Of a stretch of 64,000 nucleotides of DNA, positions 39,103 to 49,046 are shown piece by piece. Origin of the DNA: Streptomyces profundus (GTDB taxonomy: Bacteria; Actinomycetota; Actinomycetes; Streptomycetales; Streptomycetaceae); the NCBI RefSeq assembly GCF_020740535.1, contig NZ_CP082362.1, forward strand, positions 5,701,501 through 5,765,500, read 5' to 3'. Each line of letters begins with the position of its first letter. Position 1 is the first letter of the stretch. The notes beneath the pieces were generated by a model, which was not told the origin of the DNA, did not search any database, and saw nothing but the letters and a program-made list of their open reading frames with translations. The position numbers and the translations under genes were made by a program.

Positions 39103-39921
39103 ATGCCCGACGAACCCGTCGAACCCGTTCTGGCGCTGCACGGTGTCTCCAAACGGTTCGGCGCCGTCCAGGCGCTGACCGATGTCGACCTGGAGATCCG
39201 CCCCGGTGAGGTGACCGCCCTCGTGGGCGACAACGGAGCCGGCAAGTCCACCCTCATCAAGACCATCGCCGGGGTCCACCCGATCGACAGTGGCAGCATC
39301 GTCTGGAAGGGCGAGACGGTGCGCATCACCAAGCCGCACGACGCCCAGGACCTCGGCATCGCCACCGTCTACCAGGACCTCGCCCTCTGCGACAACCTCG
39401 ACGTGGTCGCCAACCTCTTCCTCGGCCGGGAGCTGCGCAGAGCCCATGTGCTGGACCAGGTCGCGATGGAACGCGAGGCCCGGGACCTGTTGCACACCCT
39501 CTCCATCCGCATCCCCAGCGTCCGCATCCCCGTCGCCTCGCTCTCCGGCGGCCAGCGCCAGGTGGTGGCGATCGCCCGCGCCCTGGTCGGCTCGCCCGAG
39601 GTGGTCATCCTCGACGAACCGACGGCCGCGCTCGGCGTCGAGCAAACCGCCCAGGTGCTCGACCTGGTGGAACGCCTCCGCGACCGCGGCCTCGGCGTCA
39701 TCCTGATCAGCCACAACGTGGCGGACGTCCGCGCCGTCGCCGACGATGTCGCGGTGCTCAGACTCGGCCGCAACAACGGCGTCTTCCGGGCCGCCGACAC
39801 CACGGGCGAGGAGATCATCGCCGCCATCACCGGCGCCACCGACAACGCGGTCACCCGCCGCAGCCTCCGCAAGGACGGCACGGACGACGGGGACCCGCAG
39901 GGGGAGGAATCAGCAGAATGA
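39103..39921 (+). CDS. xylG: Xylose ABC importer ATPase XylG (single domain)
   Basis: This 272-residue ATPase has Walker [11 protein letters not shown]-loop [13 protein letters not shown], signature LSGGQRQVV, Walker [13 protein letters not shown] and the His switch ISHNVAD. Unlike E. coli XylG, which has two nucleotide-binding domains in about 510 residues, this is a single domain, as in many actinobacterial xylose systems, so it presumably works as a homodimer. Its last four bases overlap the xylH start (ATGA), indicating translational coupling. Confidence 0.93.
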   Translation: MPDEPVEPVLALHGVSKRFGAVQALTDVDLEIRPGEVTALVGDNGAGKSTLIKTIAGVHPIDSGSIVWKGETVRITKPHDAQDLGIATVYQDLALCDNLDVVANLFLGRELRRAHVLDQVAMEREARDLLHTLSIRIPSVRIPVASLSGGQRQVVAIARALVGSPEVVILDEPTAALGVEQTAQVLDLVERLRDRGLGVILISHNVADVRAVADDVAVLRLGRNNGVFRAADTTGEEIIAAITGATDNAVTRRSLRKDGTDDGDPQGEESAE

Positions 39922-41147
39922 GCGACAAACTCGCGCCCGACCCCCGGCTGTTGGTGCGGGAACGCGGCCTCGCCGGCTATGTGGAGGACTTCCGCCGCCG
40001 GATCAGCGGAGGGGAGCTGGGCTCCATCCCGGTGGTGATCGGCATGATCATCATCGCCGTCGTCTTCGAGGCGCAGACGGGAACCTTCCTCTCCCCGCGC
40101 AACCTCAGCAACATCAGCGTCTATATCGCGGGCCCCGGCATCATGGCCGTCGGCATCGTGCTGGTGCTGCTGCTGGGCGAGATCGACCTCTCCGTCGGCT
40201 CCATGGCCGGCCTGTCCGCCGCCATCTGGGCGGTCCTCTCCGTCAGCCACGGCGTCAACGACCTGGTCGCCATCGGCCTGGCCATCCTCGCCGGCGCCGC
40301 CGTCGGCACCATCCACGGATTCTTCTTCGCGAAGATCGGAGTGCCGGCCTTCGTGGTCACCCTGGCCGGCTTCCTCGGCTGGAGCGGCCTCCAGATCTGG
40401 GTGATGGGCGACGAGGGCACCATCAACATCCCCCGCGACAGCCTGGTGCGGGACCTCAACAACTTCTACTTCACCGACATCGCCGCCGCCTACGGCCTGG
40501 CCGCCGTGCTCACCGTCGGCTACCTCGGCGCCCTGGTCTTCCAGGAACGCCGCCGGCAGGCCGCCGATCTGCCCACCCGCCCGCTGAGCGAGATCGCCCT
40601 GCGGGTCGGCCTGGTGGCGGTGGCCGCCTTCGTCACCGCCTACACCCTCAACCAGCACCGGGGTCTCCCGCTGGCCCTGGTGATCTTCCTCAGCATCCTG
40701 CTGCTCGCCGACTTCATGATCCGCCGCACCACCTACGGGCGGCAGATCTTCGCCGTCGGCGGCAACGCCGAGGCCGCCCGCAGGGCCGGCATCAACGTGG
40801 CGCGCGTCCGGCTCACCGTGTTCACCATCGCCAGCTCGCTGGCCGCCCTGGGCGGCCTGTTCTACGCCGCCCAGGCCGGCGGCGCGTCCAAGAGCCTGGG
40901 CTCGGGCAACCTGCTGATGAACGTGATCGCCGCCGCCGTCATCGGCGGCACCAGCCTCTTCGGCGGACGCGGCTGGGTGTGGTCGGCGCTGCTGGGCACC
41001 CTGGTCATCCAGTCCATCACCACCGGGCTCAACCTGATGGGCATGGCCAGCGAGATCCAGTACATGATCACCGGCGCCGTGCTGCTGGTCGCCGTCGTGC
41101 TGGACTCCGTCTCCAGAAAGACGCAACGCACAGCGGGACGCACTTAG
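39918..41147 (+). CDS. xylH: Xylose ABC importer permease XylH
   Basis: This 409-residue permease of the ribose/xylose (BPD_transp_2) type has about ten hydrophobic segments. Conserved blocks include [20 protein letters not shown] near residue 80, [19 protein letters not shown], and [19 protein letters not shown] in the cytoplasmic loop. [12 protein letters not shown] near the C-terminus is also typical. It forms the membrane channel with XylG and XylF. Start overlaps xylG by 4 bp, with GGAGG upstream. dxs lies 158 bp downstream in the same direction. Confidence 0.94.
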   Translation: MSDKLAPDPRLLVRERGLAGYVEDFRRRISGGELGSIPVVIGMIIIAVVFEAQTGTFLSPRNLSNISVYIAGPGIMAVGIVLVLLLGEIDLSVGSMAGLSAAIWAVLSVSHGVNDLVAIGLAILAGAAVGTIHGFFFAKIGVPAFVVTLAGFLGWSGLQIWVMGDEGTINIPRDSLVRDLNNFYFTDIAAAYGLAAVLTVGYLGALVFQERRRQAADLPTRPLSEIALRVGLVAVAAFVTAYTLNQHRGLPLALVIFLSILLLADFMIRRTTYGRQIFAVGGNAEAARRAGINVARVRLTVFTIASSLAALGGLFYAAQAGGASKSLGSGNLLMNVIAAAVIGGTSLFGGRGWVWSALLGTLVIQSITTGLNLMGMASEIQYMITGAVLLVAVVLDSVSRKTQRTAGRT

Positions 41148-41305
41148 TTACACCAGTTGCACCCCTCCATGTCGGTTCACACCGGTTTACCGTCACCCGG
41201 GCCAGCAGTGGCTCGGGTGACTTAATGCGCAGCTGGGATCCCCGTGACGGCCGGGCCGCATTAGACTCTCCGGATGGTGTTAGTGCCCCGACGCGAGGAG
41301 GAACG

Positions 41306-43222
41306 GTGTCGTTGCTGACCGGTATTTCGGGACCCCGCGATCTGGACCGGCTGACCCCGGTGCAGTTGGAGGAGCTGGCTTCAGAGATCCGTACGTTCCT
41401 TATCGACGCCGTATCGAAGACCGGGGGCCATCTGGGTCCCAACCTCGGCGTGGTCGAGCTGACCATCGCCCTGCACCGCGTGTTCGAGTCCCCCGCCGAC
41501 AGCATCCTCTGGGACACCGGCCACCAGAGTTATGTGCACAAGCTGCTCACCGGCCGCCAGGACTTCTCCGGACTGCGCACCAAGGACGGCCTCTCCGGCT
41601 ACCCCTCCCGGGAGGAGTCCGAGCACGACATCATCGAGAACAGCCACGCCTCCACGGTGCTGGGCTGGGCCGACGGCCTCGCCAAGGCGAACCAGCTGCG
41701 CGGTCTGGACAACCGCGTCGTCGCGGTGACGGGCGACGGCGCGCTGACCGGTGGCATGGCCTGGGAGGCGCTCAACAACATCGCCGGCGCCAAGGACCGC
41801 CCGCTGGTGATCGTGGTCAACGACAACGAGCGCTCCTACGCGCCCACGATCGGTGGCCTCGCCAACCACCTGGCCACGCTGCGCACCACGGACGGGTACG
41901 AGCGGTGGCTGGAGCGGGGCAAGCAGATGCTCAACCGCACCCCCGTCGTCGGCCGCCCGATCTACGGCACGCTGCACGGCGCGAAGAAGGGCCTGAAGGA
42001 CGTCATCGCCCCGCAGGGCATGTTCGAGGACCTGGGCATCAAGTACGTGGGCCCGATCGACGGCCATGACATCCAGGCGCTGGAGTCCGCGCTCCAGCGC
42101 GCCAAGCGCTTCGGCGGCCCGGTGATCGTGCACTGCCTCACGGAGAAGGGCCGCGGCTACCAGCCGGCGCGGGAGGACGAGGCCGACCAGTTCCACGCGG
42201 TGGGCGTCATCCACTCCGACACCGGCCAGCCGGTCTCCGCCTCCGGCGCCGACTGGACGTCGGTCTTCGGCGAGGAAATCGTGCGTCTCGGCCGGGAGCG
42301 GGAGGATGTCGTCGCCATCACGGCCGCGATGCTGCGTCCGGTCGGCCTCGGCCGGTTCGCCGAGGAGTTCCCCGACCGGGTCTTCGACGTGGGCATCGCC
42401 GAGCAGCATGGCGCGGTCTCGGCCGCCGGTCTGGCCACGGGCGGGCTGCATCCGGTCTTCGCCGTCTACGCCACCTTCCTCAACCGCGCCTTCGACCAAC
42501 TGCTGATGGACGTCGCGCTGCACCGCTGTGGCGTGACGTTTGTGCTGGACCGGGCCGGGGTCACGGGGCCAGATGGCGCCTCCCACCACGGGATGTGGGA
42601 CATGTCGGTCCTCCAGTGCGTGCCGGGGCTGCGGTTGGCGGCGCCGCGCGACGCCGATCAGCTCCGCGCCCAGCTGCGGGAGGCGGTGGAGGTCGACGAC
42701 GCGCCCACCGTGGTCCGCTATTCGAGGGGCAAGGTGGGCGCCCCGGTGGCGTCGGTCGGCACGGTCGGCGGCATGGACGTGCTGCGCGCCGCCGACACGG
42801 ACCGCCCGGATGTGCTGCTGGTCTCGGTCGGCGCGCTGGCCCCGGTCTGCCTGGAGGTCGCCGAGCTGCTGAACAAGCAGGGCATCAGCAGCACGGTGGT
42901 GGACCCGCGCTGGGTCAAGCCCGTCGACCCGGCGCTGCCGGGGCTCGCCGCCGAGCACCGCGTGGTGGTCACGGTGGAGGACAACGGCCGGGCGGGTGGC
43001 GTCGGTTCGGCCATCGCGCAGGCGTTGCGCGACGCCGATGTGGATGTGCCGCTGCGGGACTTCGGCATCCCCCAGCGGTTCCTCGGCCACGGCAGCAGGC
43101 CCGAGATGCTGGCCGAGGCCGGCCTCACGGGCCCCGCCATCGCCCGGCAGGTCACCGGCCTCGTCGCCCGCCTCGAAGGCCGCCTCGACGCGGCCGGCGC
43201 GGCGGCCTTCGGCACCGACTGA
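41306..43222 (+). CDS. dxs: 1-deoxy-D-xylulose-5-phosphate synthase
   Basis: This 638-residue thiamine-diphosphate enzyme condenses pyruvate and glyceraldehyde 3-phosphate, the first step of the MEP isoprenoid pathway. Signatures are [20 protein letters not shown] with its catalytic His, the ThDP motif [34 protein letters not shown] and the transketolase-like C-terminal domain. GTG 41306 has GAGGAGG 5 bp upstream; the frame is open into xylH but that part is out-of-frame coding. Length matches the family. It follows the xylose importer but has its own upstream gap and a strong terminator. Confidence 0.97.
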   Translation: MSLLTGISGPRDLDRLTPVQLEELASEIRTFLIDAVSKTGGHLGPNLGVVELTIALHRVFESPADSILWDTGHQSYVHKLLTGRQDFSGLRTKDGLSGYPSREESEHDIIENSHASTVLGWADGLAKANQLRGLDNRVVAVTGDGALTGGMAWEALNNIAGAKDRPLVIVVNDNERSYAPTIGGLANHLATLRTTDGYERWLERGKQMLNRTPVVGRPIYGTLHGAKKGLKDVIAPQGMFEDLGIKYVGPIDGHDIQALESALQRAKRFGGPVIVHCLTEKGRGYQPAREDEADQFHAVGVIHSDTGQPVSASGADWTSVFGEEIVRLGREREDVVAITAAMLRPVGLGRFAEEFPDRVFDVGIAEQHGAVSAAGLATGGLHPVFAVYATFLNRAFDQLLMDVALHRCGVTFVLDRAGVTGPDGASHHGMWDMSVLQCVPGLRLAAPRDADQLRAQLREAVEVDDAPTVVRYSRGKVGAPVASVGTVGGMDVLRAADTDRPDVLLVSVGALAPVCLEVAELLNKQGISSTVVDPRWVKPVDPALPGLAAEHRVVVTVEDNGRAGGVGSAIAQALRDADVDVPLRDFGIPQRFLGHGSRPEMLAEAGLTGPAIARQVTGLVARLEGRLDAAGAAAFGTD

Positions 43223-43239
43223 CCGGAACGTCGAGAACG

Positions 43240-43281
43240 GCGGACGGGCCCCCACCCCGAGCGGGTTGGGGGCCCGTCCGC
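43240..43281 (+). terminator. Terminator after dxs
   Basis: GCGGACGGGCCCCCA at 43240-43254 pairs perfectly with TGGGGGCCCGTCCGC at 43267-43281, 18 bp after the dxs stop. Confidence 0.75.
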
Positions 43282-43321
43282 GCGGTCCTGTTACCTTCTC
43301 GCCTCGGCACTCGTCATGGGG

Positions 43322-43349
43322 GAGACAACCGGATGCGAACGGTTGTCTC
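43322..43349. promoter_or_regulatory. Long inverted repeat before the VOC-SigJ operon
   Basis: GAGACAACCG at 43322-43331 and CGGTTGTCTC at 43340-43349 are perfect 10-bp arms with an 8-bp spacer. It ends 28 bp before the VOC gene ATG at 43378. It suits a TetR-type operator or a leader hairpin. An alternative ATG at 43333 lies inside the spacer. Confidence 0.55.
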
Positions 43350-43377
43350 ATCACCAACGAGTGAATCGAGAACACGA

Positions 43378-43770
43378 ATGCTGACCAACCTCATGTTCGC
43401 CACGGTCTATGTCACGGACCAGGACCGCGCGCTGGAGTTCTACGCCGGCGGGCTCGGCCTGGAGAAGCGGGTCGACTTCCCCGGGCCCGACGGGCGTTTC
43501 CTCACCGTCGGCGCTCCCGACAGCCCGGTGCATATCCTCCTGTGGTCGCACGCGGCAGCGGCGGGTCAGCCGGGCGACGAGGGAGGGATCGTCTCGCCAG
43601 GGCCGCTGATCCTCGAATCCGACGATCTGCGGGCGGACTTCGAGATCATGCGCCAACGCGGCGTCGTCTTCGAACAGCCCGAACCCGAGGACTATCCGTT
43701 CGGCATCCGCGTCGAGGCGCTGGACCCGGACGGCAACCGCGTCTCGCTCCGCCAGCAGCGAAAGCCATGA
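43378..43770 (+). CDS. VOC-superfamily (glyoxalase-like) protein
   Basis: This 130-residue vicinal-oxygen-chelate fold protein has FATVYVTDQDRALEFYAGGLGLEK at the start and the closing strand block FGIRVEALDPDGNRVSL. It could be a dioxygenase, lyase or binding protein; metal ligands are not obvious. ATG 43378 fits the fold start. An in-frame ATG at 43333 has a better ribosome site (GGGGGAG) and would add 15 residues, so the start is uncertain. It overlaps the sigma-factor gene by 4 bp (ATGA) and is in one operon with it. Confidence 0.85.
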   Translation: MLTNLMFATVYVTDQDRALEFYAGGLGLEKRVDFPGPDGRFLTVGAPDSPVHILLWSHAAAAGQPGDEGGIVSPGPLILESDDLRADFEIMRQRGVVFEQPEPEDYPFGIRVEALDPDGNRVSLRQQRKP

Positions 43771-44654
43771 CCGTCCCCCTGACCGAGGCGTTCGAAGCCC
43801 AGCGCGGTCGGCTGCGCGCCGTCGCGTACCGCGTGCTGGGCTCGCACGCCGACGCGGAGGATGTGGTGCAGGAGGCGTGGCTGCGCCTCTCCCGCCAGGA
43901 CCAGGGGACCATCGACAACCTGGCCGGTTGGCTGACCACCGTGGTCGGCCGCCTCAGCCTTGACCTGCTGAGATCCCGCCAGGCCCACCCGGAGACCGCC
44001 TACGGCCAGGACGTCGCCCACCTCGTGGTGACGCCCGACGACACCCCCGCCCCTGACGAGCAGGCCGCGCGAGCCGACTCGGTCGGCCGCGCCCTGCTCG
44101 TCGTGCTCGACTCGCTCACCCCCAACGAACGCCTGGCCCTTGTCCTGCACGACATGTTCGCGGTCCCCTTCCGCGATATCGGCCAGATCCTGGGCAGGTC
44201 GGCCGACGCCAGCAAGATGATCGCCAGCCGCGCCCGCCGCAAGGTCCAGGCGAAGGACCGGCCGGCGGGGCCGGGACGCGAGGACCGCGAGGTCGTCCGG
44301 GCCTTCCGCGCCGCCGCGCTCAGCGGCGACTTCGAGGCGCTGCTCCGTGTCCTCGACCCGAATGTGCGGCTGGCCGTGGACACCGCCGACGGCGTGGTCG
44401 TCACCCTCGGCGCCACCCAAGTCGCCACCGGCGCCCGCAGGTTCTCCGGCACCGCTGTCCGCCACCGCCCGGTGCTGGTGGGCGGCGCCCTCGGCTACCT
44501 GTCCTGGCGCCCCGACGGAACCCCGCTCTCCACCATCGCCTTCACGGTGGGCGACGGCCGGATCACCGACATCCATATCGTCATCGACCCGGCCCAACTC
44601 GCCAGGATCCAAACGACGTGCCCTAGGCCACCGCGGACGGGTCCATCCAGATGA
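43767..44654 (+). CDS. ECF sigma factor, SigJ/ECF41-like with SnoaL-like C-terminal domain
   Basis: This 295-residue sigma factor has region 2 (AYRVLGSHADAEDVVQEAWLRL) and region 4 (SLTPNERLALVLHDMFAVPFRDIGQILG, then SADASKMIASRARRKVQ). A C-terminal NTF2/SnoaL-like domain of about 110 residues follows; in this group it replaces an anti-sigma factor and modulates activity. The gene is coupled to the VOC protein upstream. Its last 32 bp overlap the end of the convergent VOC gene. Target promoters probably include its own operon (family knowledge). Confidence 0.92.
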   Translation: MTVPLTEAFEAQRGRLRAVAYRVLGSHADAEDVVQEAWLRLSRQDQGTIDNLAGWLTTVVGRLSLDLLRSRQAHPETAYGQDVAHLVVTPDDTPAPDEQAARADSVGRALLVVLDSLTPNERLALVLHDMFAVPFRDIGQILGRSADASKMIASRARRKVQAKDRPAGPGREDREVVRAFRAAALSGDFEALLRVLDPNVRLAVDTADGVVVTLGATQVATGARRFSGTAVRHRPVLVGGALGYLSWRPDGTPLSTIAFTVGDGRITDIHIVIDPAQLARIQTTCPRPPRTGPSR

Positions 44655-45024
44655 CCTCCCACTGGTGGCCGTCCAGGTCCTGGAAGCTGCGGCCGTACAT
44701 GGGGCCCTCGCTCATCGGGTCCATCGTCTGCTGGCCGCCGGCGGCCAGCGCCCGGTCCACCAGCTCGTCGACGGCCTCCCGGCTGTCGGCGCTCAGGGCC
44801 ACGATCACCTCGGTGTGGGTGGTGGCGTCGGCGATCTCCTTCTTGGTGAAGGTCTTGAAGAACGGCTTCACCAGCAGCATCGCGTAGATGGTGTCGCTGA
44901 TCACCAGACAGGCCGCGTTCTCGTCGGAGAACTGGGGGTTGAACGAATAGCCCAGCTTGGTGAAGAACTCCTTGGACCGCTCCAGGTCCGCGACCGGCAG
45001 GTTCACAAAGACCATCGTGGACAT
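44623..45024 (-). CDS. VOC-superfamily protein (extradiol-dioxygenase-like fold)
   Basis: This 133-residue protein opens with FVNLPVADLERSKEFFTKLGY and ends with GRSFQDLDGHQWEVIWMDP, the typical PhnB/glyoxalase-like arrangement. Members of this group are widespread and often lack known activity. ATG 45024 has GAGGGAG 5 bp upstream. Its 3' end overlaps that of the sigma-factor gene on the other strand by 32 bp, so antisense effects between the two transcripts are possible. Confidence 0.88.
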   Translation of the reverse strand: MSTMVFVNLPVADLERSKEFFTKLGYSFNPQFSDENAACLVISDTIYAMLLVKPFFKTFTKKEIADATTHTEVIVALSADSREAVDELVDRALAAGGQQTMDPMSEGPMYGRSFQDLDGHQWEVIWMDPSAVA

Positions 45025-45099
45025 GAGGACTCCCTCGGCAGGTGGCCACCGCCGTGTGCGGTGGCATTCACCAGGACAGACCAGGGGCCTCGCGGAAAC

Positions 45100-45525
45100 T
45101 CATCGCTCCTCGGGAGAAATATTCGAGACGCGTTCGAGCAGCTGCCGCGGGCCCAGCGTTTCGGCGCCCAACGCCCTCACCCGCTCCCGCAGTTCCCGGT
45201 CCGCGGTGACCACGAGGCAGGGGCGCCCCGACGCCTCGGCACGCACCAGCTCGACCATCAGATCATCGCCGCTGCCCGGCGCCGATTCGACGCGCACCCC
45301 GGGCACCGAGGCCACGCCGCGCGCGGCGCCCTCCACCACCAGCACCACCTCCACGGCCTCCGGATAGCCGCGCAGCCGATCCCGCAGCCGCTCCGCAGCG
45401 CCCCGCCGGTCGCGCCACCAACCGTCCGGCACCGAACCCACCACGTTGGCGCCGTCCACCAACAGCAGCGGCGTCCGACCCGAGTGGCTCGGGTCGGACG
45501 CCGCGCGTTCCTGCTCGTCCGTCAC
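45100..45525 (-). CDS. NYN/PIN-like domain protein, putative ribonuclease
   Basis: This 141-residue protein has the NYN fold start LLLVDGANVVGSVPDGWW, then SGDDLMVELVRA and LVVTADRELRERVRALGAET. The Asp residues in these three blocks match the metal-binding acids of PIN-like nucleases. NYN proteins are usually RNA-processing nucleases. The start GTG at 45525 has a weak site. The fadB gene ends 10 bp upstream on the same strand, so co-transcription is likely. Confidence 0.85.
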   Translation of the reverse strand: MTDEQERAASDPSHSGRTPLLLVDGANVVGSVPDGWWRDRRGAAERLRDRLRGYPEAVEVVLVVEGAARGVASVPGVRVESAPGSGDDLMVELVRAEASGRPCLVVTADRELRERVRALGAETLGPRQLLERVSNISPEER

Positions 45526-45535
45526 CTCACGGACC

Positions 45536-47662
45536 CTACTCCGGCACGCTCGCCACGCCGGGGGCCAGCAGCCGCCGGCCCAGCACCCGCTGGGAGACGC
45601 CGGCCCGGTCGAGGTAGGGAGTGATCCCGCCCAGGTGGAACGGCCAGCCGGCGCCGGTGAGCAGGCACAGGTCGATGTCCTGCGCCTCGGCGACGACGCC
45701 CTCGTCCAGCATCAGGCCGATCTCCTCGGCGATGGCGTCCAACGCCCTGGCGCGGACCTGCTCCTCGCTGAGGACCTGGTCGCCGACCTGGAAGAGCGCG
45801 GCCACCTCCGGATCCAGCTCGGGCTTGCCCCCGTCGTGGACATAGAGGGTGCGCTTGCCGGCCGTCACCACCCGGCCGAGGTTCTCCGAGACGGCGAACC
45901 GGTCGGGGAACGCCTCGTGCAGGGTGCCGGCGACATGGTGGGCCACGGCCGGGCCGACCAGTTCGAGCAGCACCATCGGCGACATCGGCAGGCCGAGCGG
46001 CGCCAGCGCACCGTCCGCCACCTCGACCGGGGTGCCCTCGTCGATGGCGCCGAGCACCTCGCCCATGAAGCGGGTCAGGATGCGGTTCACCACGAAGGCC
46101 GGCGCGTCCTTGACCAGCACCGCGGACTTCTTCAGCTCCTTGGCGACCTTGAAGGCGGTGGCCAACGAGGCGTCATCGGTGCGCTCGGCGCGCACGATCT
46201 CCAGCAGCGGCAGCACCGCGACCGGGTTGAAGAAATGGAACCCGACGACCCGCTCCGGATGCTTCAGCTGGGACGCCATCTCGGTGACCGAGAGGGACGA
46301 GGTGTTGGTGGCCAGGATCGCGTGCTCGGGGACGACGGCCTCCAGCTCGGCGAAGACCCGCTGCTTGACGCCGATCTCCTCGAAGACGGCCTCGATCACG
46401 AAGTCCGCGTCGGAGAACGCCTCCGCCTTGTCCAACGAGCCGGTGACCAGCGCCTTGAGACGGTTGGCCGCGTCCTGGCTGAGGCGACCCTTGAGGAGCA
46501 GCATGTCCAGCTGCTCGTGCACCCAGCCGACGCCCTTGTCCACGCGCTCCTGGTCGATGTCGGTGAGCACCACCGGCACCTTCAGCCGCCGGACGAAGAG
46601 CAGCGCCAGCTGGGACGCCATCAGCCCGGCGCCCACGATGCCGACCTTGGTGACGGGGCGGGCCAGCGACTTGTCAGGGGCGCCCACCGGGCGCTTGGCC
46701 CGACGCTGCACCAGGTTGAACGCGTAGAGGCCGCTGCGCAGCTCGTCGCCCATGATCAGATCGGCGAGCGCGGCGTCCTCGGCCTCGAAGCCGGCCCGCA
46801 GGTCGCCGTTGCGCACCTGGGCGATGATGTCCAGCGCGCGGTAGGCGGCGGGGGCCGCGCCATGCACCTTCTCGTCGGCGATGCCCCGGCCCCTGGCCAC
46901 GGCCTGGTCCCACGCCTCGCCCCGGTCCGGGTCCTGCCGGCCGACCTCGATCTCGCCGCGCAGCACCGCCGACGTCCAGCGCAGCGACTGCTCCAGGAAG
47001 TCCGCCGCCTCGAAGATGGCGTCGGCGATGCCCAGCTCATAGACCTTGGGCCCGGAGAGCATGCGGTTCTGGTTGAGCGCGTTCTCCACGATCACCGTCA
47101 CGGCGCGGTCGGCGCCGATCAGGTTCGGCAGCAGCGTGCAGCCGCCCCAGCCGGGGACCAGGCCGAGGAAGACCTCGGGCAGCGCGAAGGCGGCGATCGA
47201 CTCGGAGACCGTGCGGTAGGTGCAGTGCAGGCCCACCTCGACGCCGCCGCCGAGCGCGGCGCCGTTGTAGTAGGCGAAGGTGGGCACGGCCAGCCCGTTC
47301 AACCGGCGGAACACGTCGTGCCCGCCGGTGCCGATGGCCAGCGCCTGGGGGCGCTCGCTGAGCACCTCGACGCCCTTGAGGTCGGCGCCCACGGCGAACA
47401 CGAACGGCTTGCCCGTCAGCCCGATGCCGACGATCTCACCGGCCAGGGCCTCCGCCTCGACCTGGTCGATCGCGGCGTCCAGGTTGGCCAGCGACCGGGG
47501 GCCGAAGGTGGTCGGCTTCTTGTGGTCGAAGCCGTTGTCCAACGTGATCAGCGCGAACCGGCCGGTCTCGTGCGGCAGTTGCAGATGGCGCACGGTGGCG
47601 TGCGTGACCACCTCGTCGGGGAAGACCTCGGCCGCTGAACGCAGCGTCTCGGCGGTGCTCAC
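45536..47662 (-). CDS. fadB: FadB-type multifunctional enoyl-CoA hydratase/3-hydroxyacyl-CoA dehydrogenase
   Basis: This 708-residue protein combines two beta-oxidation steps. The N-terminal crotonase domain has FVFAVGADLKGVEVLSE and PEVFLGLVPGWGGCTLLPNL, with the second catalytic Glu. Its oxyanion region is YNGAALGGGVEVGLHC. The NAD-binding domain starts with KVGIVGAGLMASQLALLF, and the signature VGFHFFNPV precedes the C-terminal dehydrogenase domains. GTG 47662 has AAGGAG upstream. It is 46 bp downstream of the thiolase gene, giving a fadA-fadB operon for fatty-acid degradation. Confidence 0.95.
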   Translation of the reverse strand: MSTAETLRSAAEVFPDEVVTHATVRHLQLPHETGRFALITLDNGFDHKKPTTFGPRSLANLDAAIDQVEAEALAGEIVGIGLTGKPFVFAVGADLKGVEVLSERPQALAIGTGGHDVFRRLNGLAVPTFAYYNGAALGGGVEVGLHCTYRTVSESIAAFALPEVFLGLVPGWGGCTLLPNLIGADRAVTVIVENALNQNRMLSGPKVYELGIADAIFEAADFLEQSLRWTSAVLRGEIEVGRQDPDRGEAWDQAVARGRGIADEKVHGAAPAAYRALDIIAQVRNGDLRAGFEAEDAALADLIMGDELRSGLYAFNLVQRRAKRPVGAPDKSLARPVTKVGIVGAGLMASQLALLFVRRLKVPVVLTDIDQERVDKGVGWVHEQLDMLLLKGRLSQDAANRLKALVTGSLDKAEAFSDADFVIEAVFEEIGVKQRVFAELEAVVPEHAILATNTSSLSVTEMASQLKHPERVVGFHFFNPVAVLPLLEIVRAERTDDASLATAFKVAKELKKSAVLVKDAPAFVVNRILTRFMGEVLGAIDEGTPVEVADGALAPLGLPMSPMVLLELVGPAVAHHVAGTLHEAFPDRFAVSENLGRVVTAGKRTLYVHDGGKPELDPEVAALFQVGDQVLSEEQVRARALDAIAEEIGLMLDEGVVAEAQDIDLCLLTGAGWPFHLGGITPYLDRAGVSQRVLGRRLLAPGVASVPE

Positions 47663-47708
47663 TGTGACTCCTTCGTCGTCTCGCTCGCCCAATGTTCCGC
47701 GCCGGCCC

Positions 47709-48920
47709 TCACTTGCCCTCCCAGTGGGGGTTCTCCCAGATGACCGTGCCGCCCATGCCCATGCCGACACACATGCTGGTCAGCCCGTACCTGACCTGCG
47801 GCTGATCCTCGAACTGGCGGGCCAGCTGGGTCATCAGCCGCACCCCGGAGGAGGCCAGCGGATGGCCGTAGGCGATCGCGCCGCCGTACTGGTTGACGCG
47901 GGGGTCGTCGTCGGCGATGCCGTAGTGGTCGAGCAGCGCCAGCACCTGCACGGCGAACGCCTCGTTGATCTCGAACAGGCCGATGTCGTCGATCGTCAGA
48001 CCGGCCTTGGACAGCGCCTTCTCCGTCGAGGGGATCGGGCCGAAGCCCATCACCTCGGGCGCGACGCCGGCGAAGGCGAAGGAGGTGAGCCGCATCTTCA
48101 CCGGCAGGCCGAGCTCCTCGGCGATGTCCTCGCCGGCGAGGACGGAGGCCGTGGCCCCGTCGTTGAGCCCGGCGGCGTTGCCGGCGGTGACCCGGCCGTG
48201 CGGACGGAACGGCGTCTTCAGGCTGGCCAGGCCCTCCAGGGTGGTGTTCGGGCGCATCGGCTCGTCCGCCGTGGCCAGGCCCCAGCCCAGCTCGCCCTCG
48301 CCCTCGGTGCGCCGCACCGAGATCGGCACCAGATCCGGCTGGATCCTGCCGTCCGCGTATGCCTTGGCGGCCTTCTCCTGACTGCGCACCGCGTACTCGT
48401 CGGCGCGGGCCTTGGACAGGTGCGGGAAGCGGTCGTGCAGGTTCTCCGCGGTCATGCCCATGAAGAGGGCCGACTCGTCGACCAGCTTCTCCGAGACGAA
48501 GCGCGGGTTGGGGTCGACGCCCTCGCCCATCGGGTGGCGGCCCATGTGCTCGACGCCGCCGGCGATCGCGATGTCGCTGGCGCCGAAGGCGATGGCGCCC
48601 GCGCTGCTGGTGACGGCCGTCATCGCGCCGGCACACATCCGGTCGATGGAGTAGCCGGGCACGCTCTGCGGCAGCCCGGCCAGCAGCGCGGCCGTGCGGC
48701 CCAGGGTCAGCCCCTGGTCGCCGATCTGGGTGGTGGCGGCGAGCGCCACATCGTCGACCCGCTCCGGCGGCAGCTGCGGATTGCGCCGCAGCAGCTCGCG
48801 GACGCACTTGATGACGAGGTCATCGGCGCGGGTCTCGTGGTAGATCCCCTTGGGACCCGCCTTGCCGAACGGGGTGCGGACGCCATCTACAAAGACGACG
48901 TCCCTGACGGTACGCGGCAC
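47709..48920 (-). CDS. fadA: Acetyl-CoA C-acyltransferase (thiolase)
   Basis: This thiolase of about 403 residues performs the last beta-oxidation step, cleaving 3-ketoacyl-CoA. The acyl-accepting Cys is in SIDRMCAGAMTAV at about residue 90, the conserved His in QYGGAIAYGHPLASSG, and the second active Cys in SMCVGMGMGG near the end. I chose GTG 48920, preceded by AGAGGG; GTG 48938 is six codons upstream in frame. It pairs with fadB downstream. Confidence 0.95.
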   Translation of the reverse strand: MPRTVRDVVFVDGVRTPFGKAGPKGIYHETRADDLVIKCVRELLRRNPQLPPERVDDVALAATTQIGDQGLTLGRTAALLAGLPQSVPGYSIDRMCAGAMTAVTSSAGAIAFGASDIAIAGGVEHMGRHPMGEGVDPNPRFVSEKLVDESALFMGMTAENLHDRFPHLSKARADEYAVRSQEKAAKAYADGRIQPDLVPISVRRTEGEGELGWGLATADEPMRPNTTLEGLASLKTPFRPHGRVTAGNAAGLNDGATASVLAGEDIAEELGLPVKMRLTSFAFAGVAPEVMGFGPIPSTEKALSKAGLTIDDIGLFEINEAFAVQVLALLDHYGIADDDPRVNQYGGAIAYGHPLASSGVRLMTQLARQFEDQPQVRYGLTSMCVGMGMGGTVIWENPHWEGK

Positions 48921-49046
48921 GATGCCCTCTCTCTCCACGCCGAGACATTCGATCCACCGCCCATGCTACTAGCGGGTAACCGATGGGCAAGAGCGGACCA
49001 CCGTCCAGTGCCGTCCCACCGCCCCCGGGGGGCCGGAAACCGCTGC

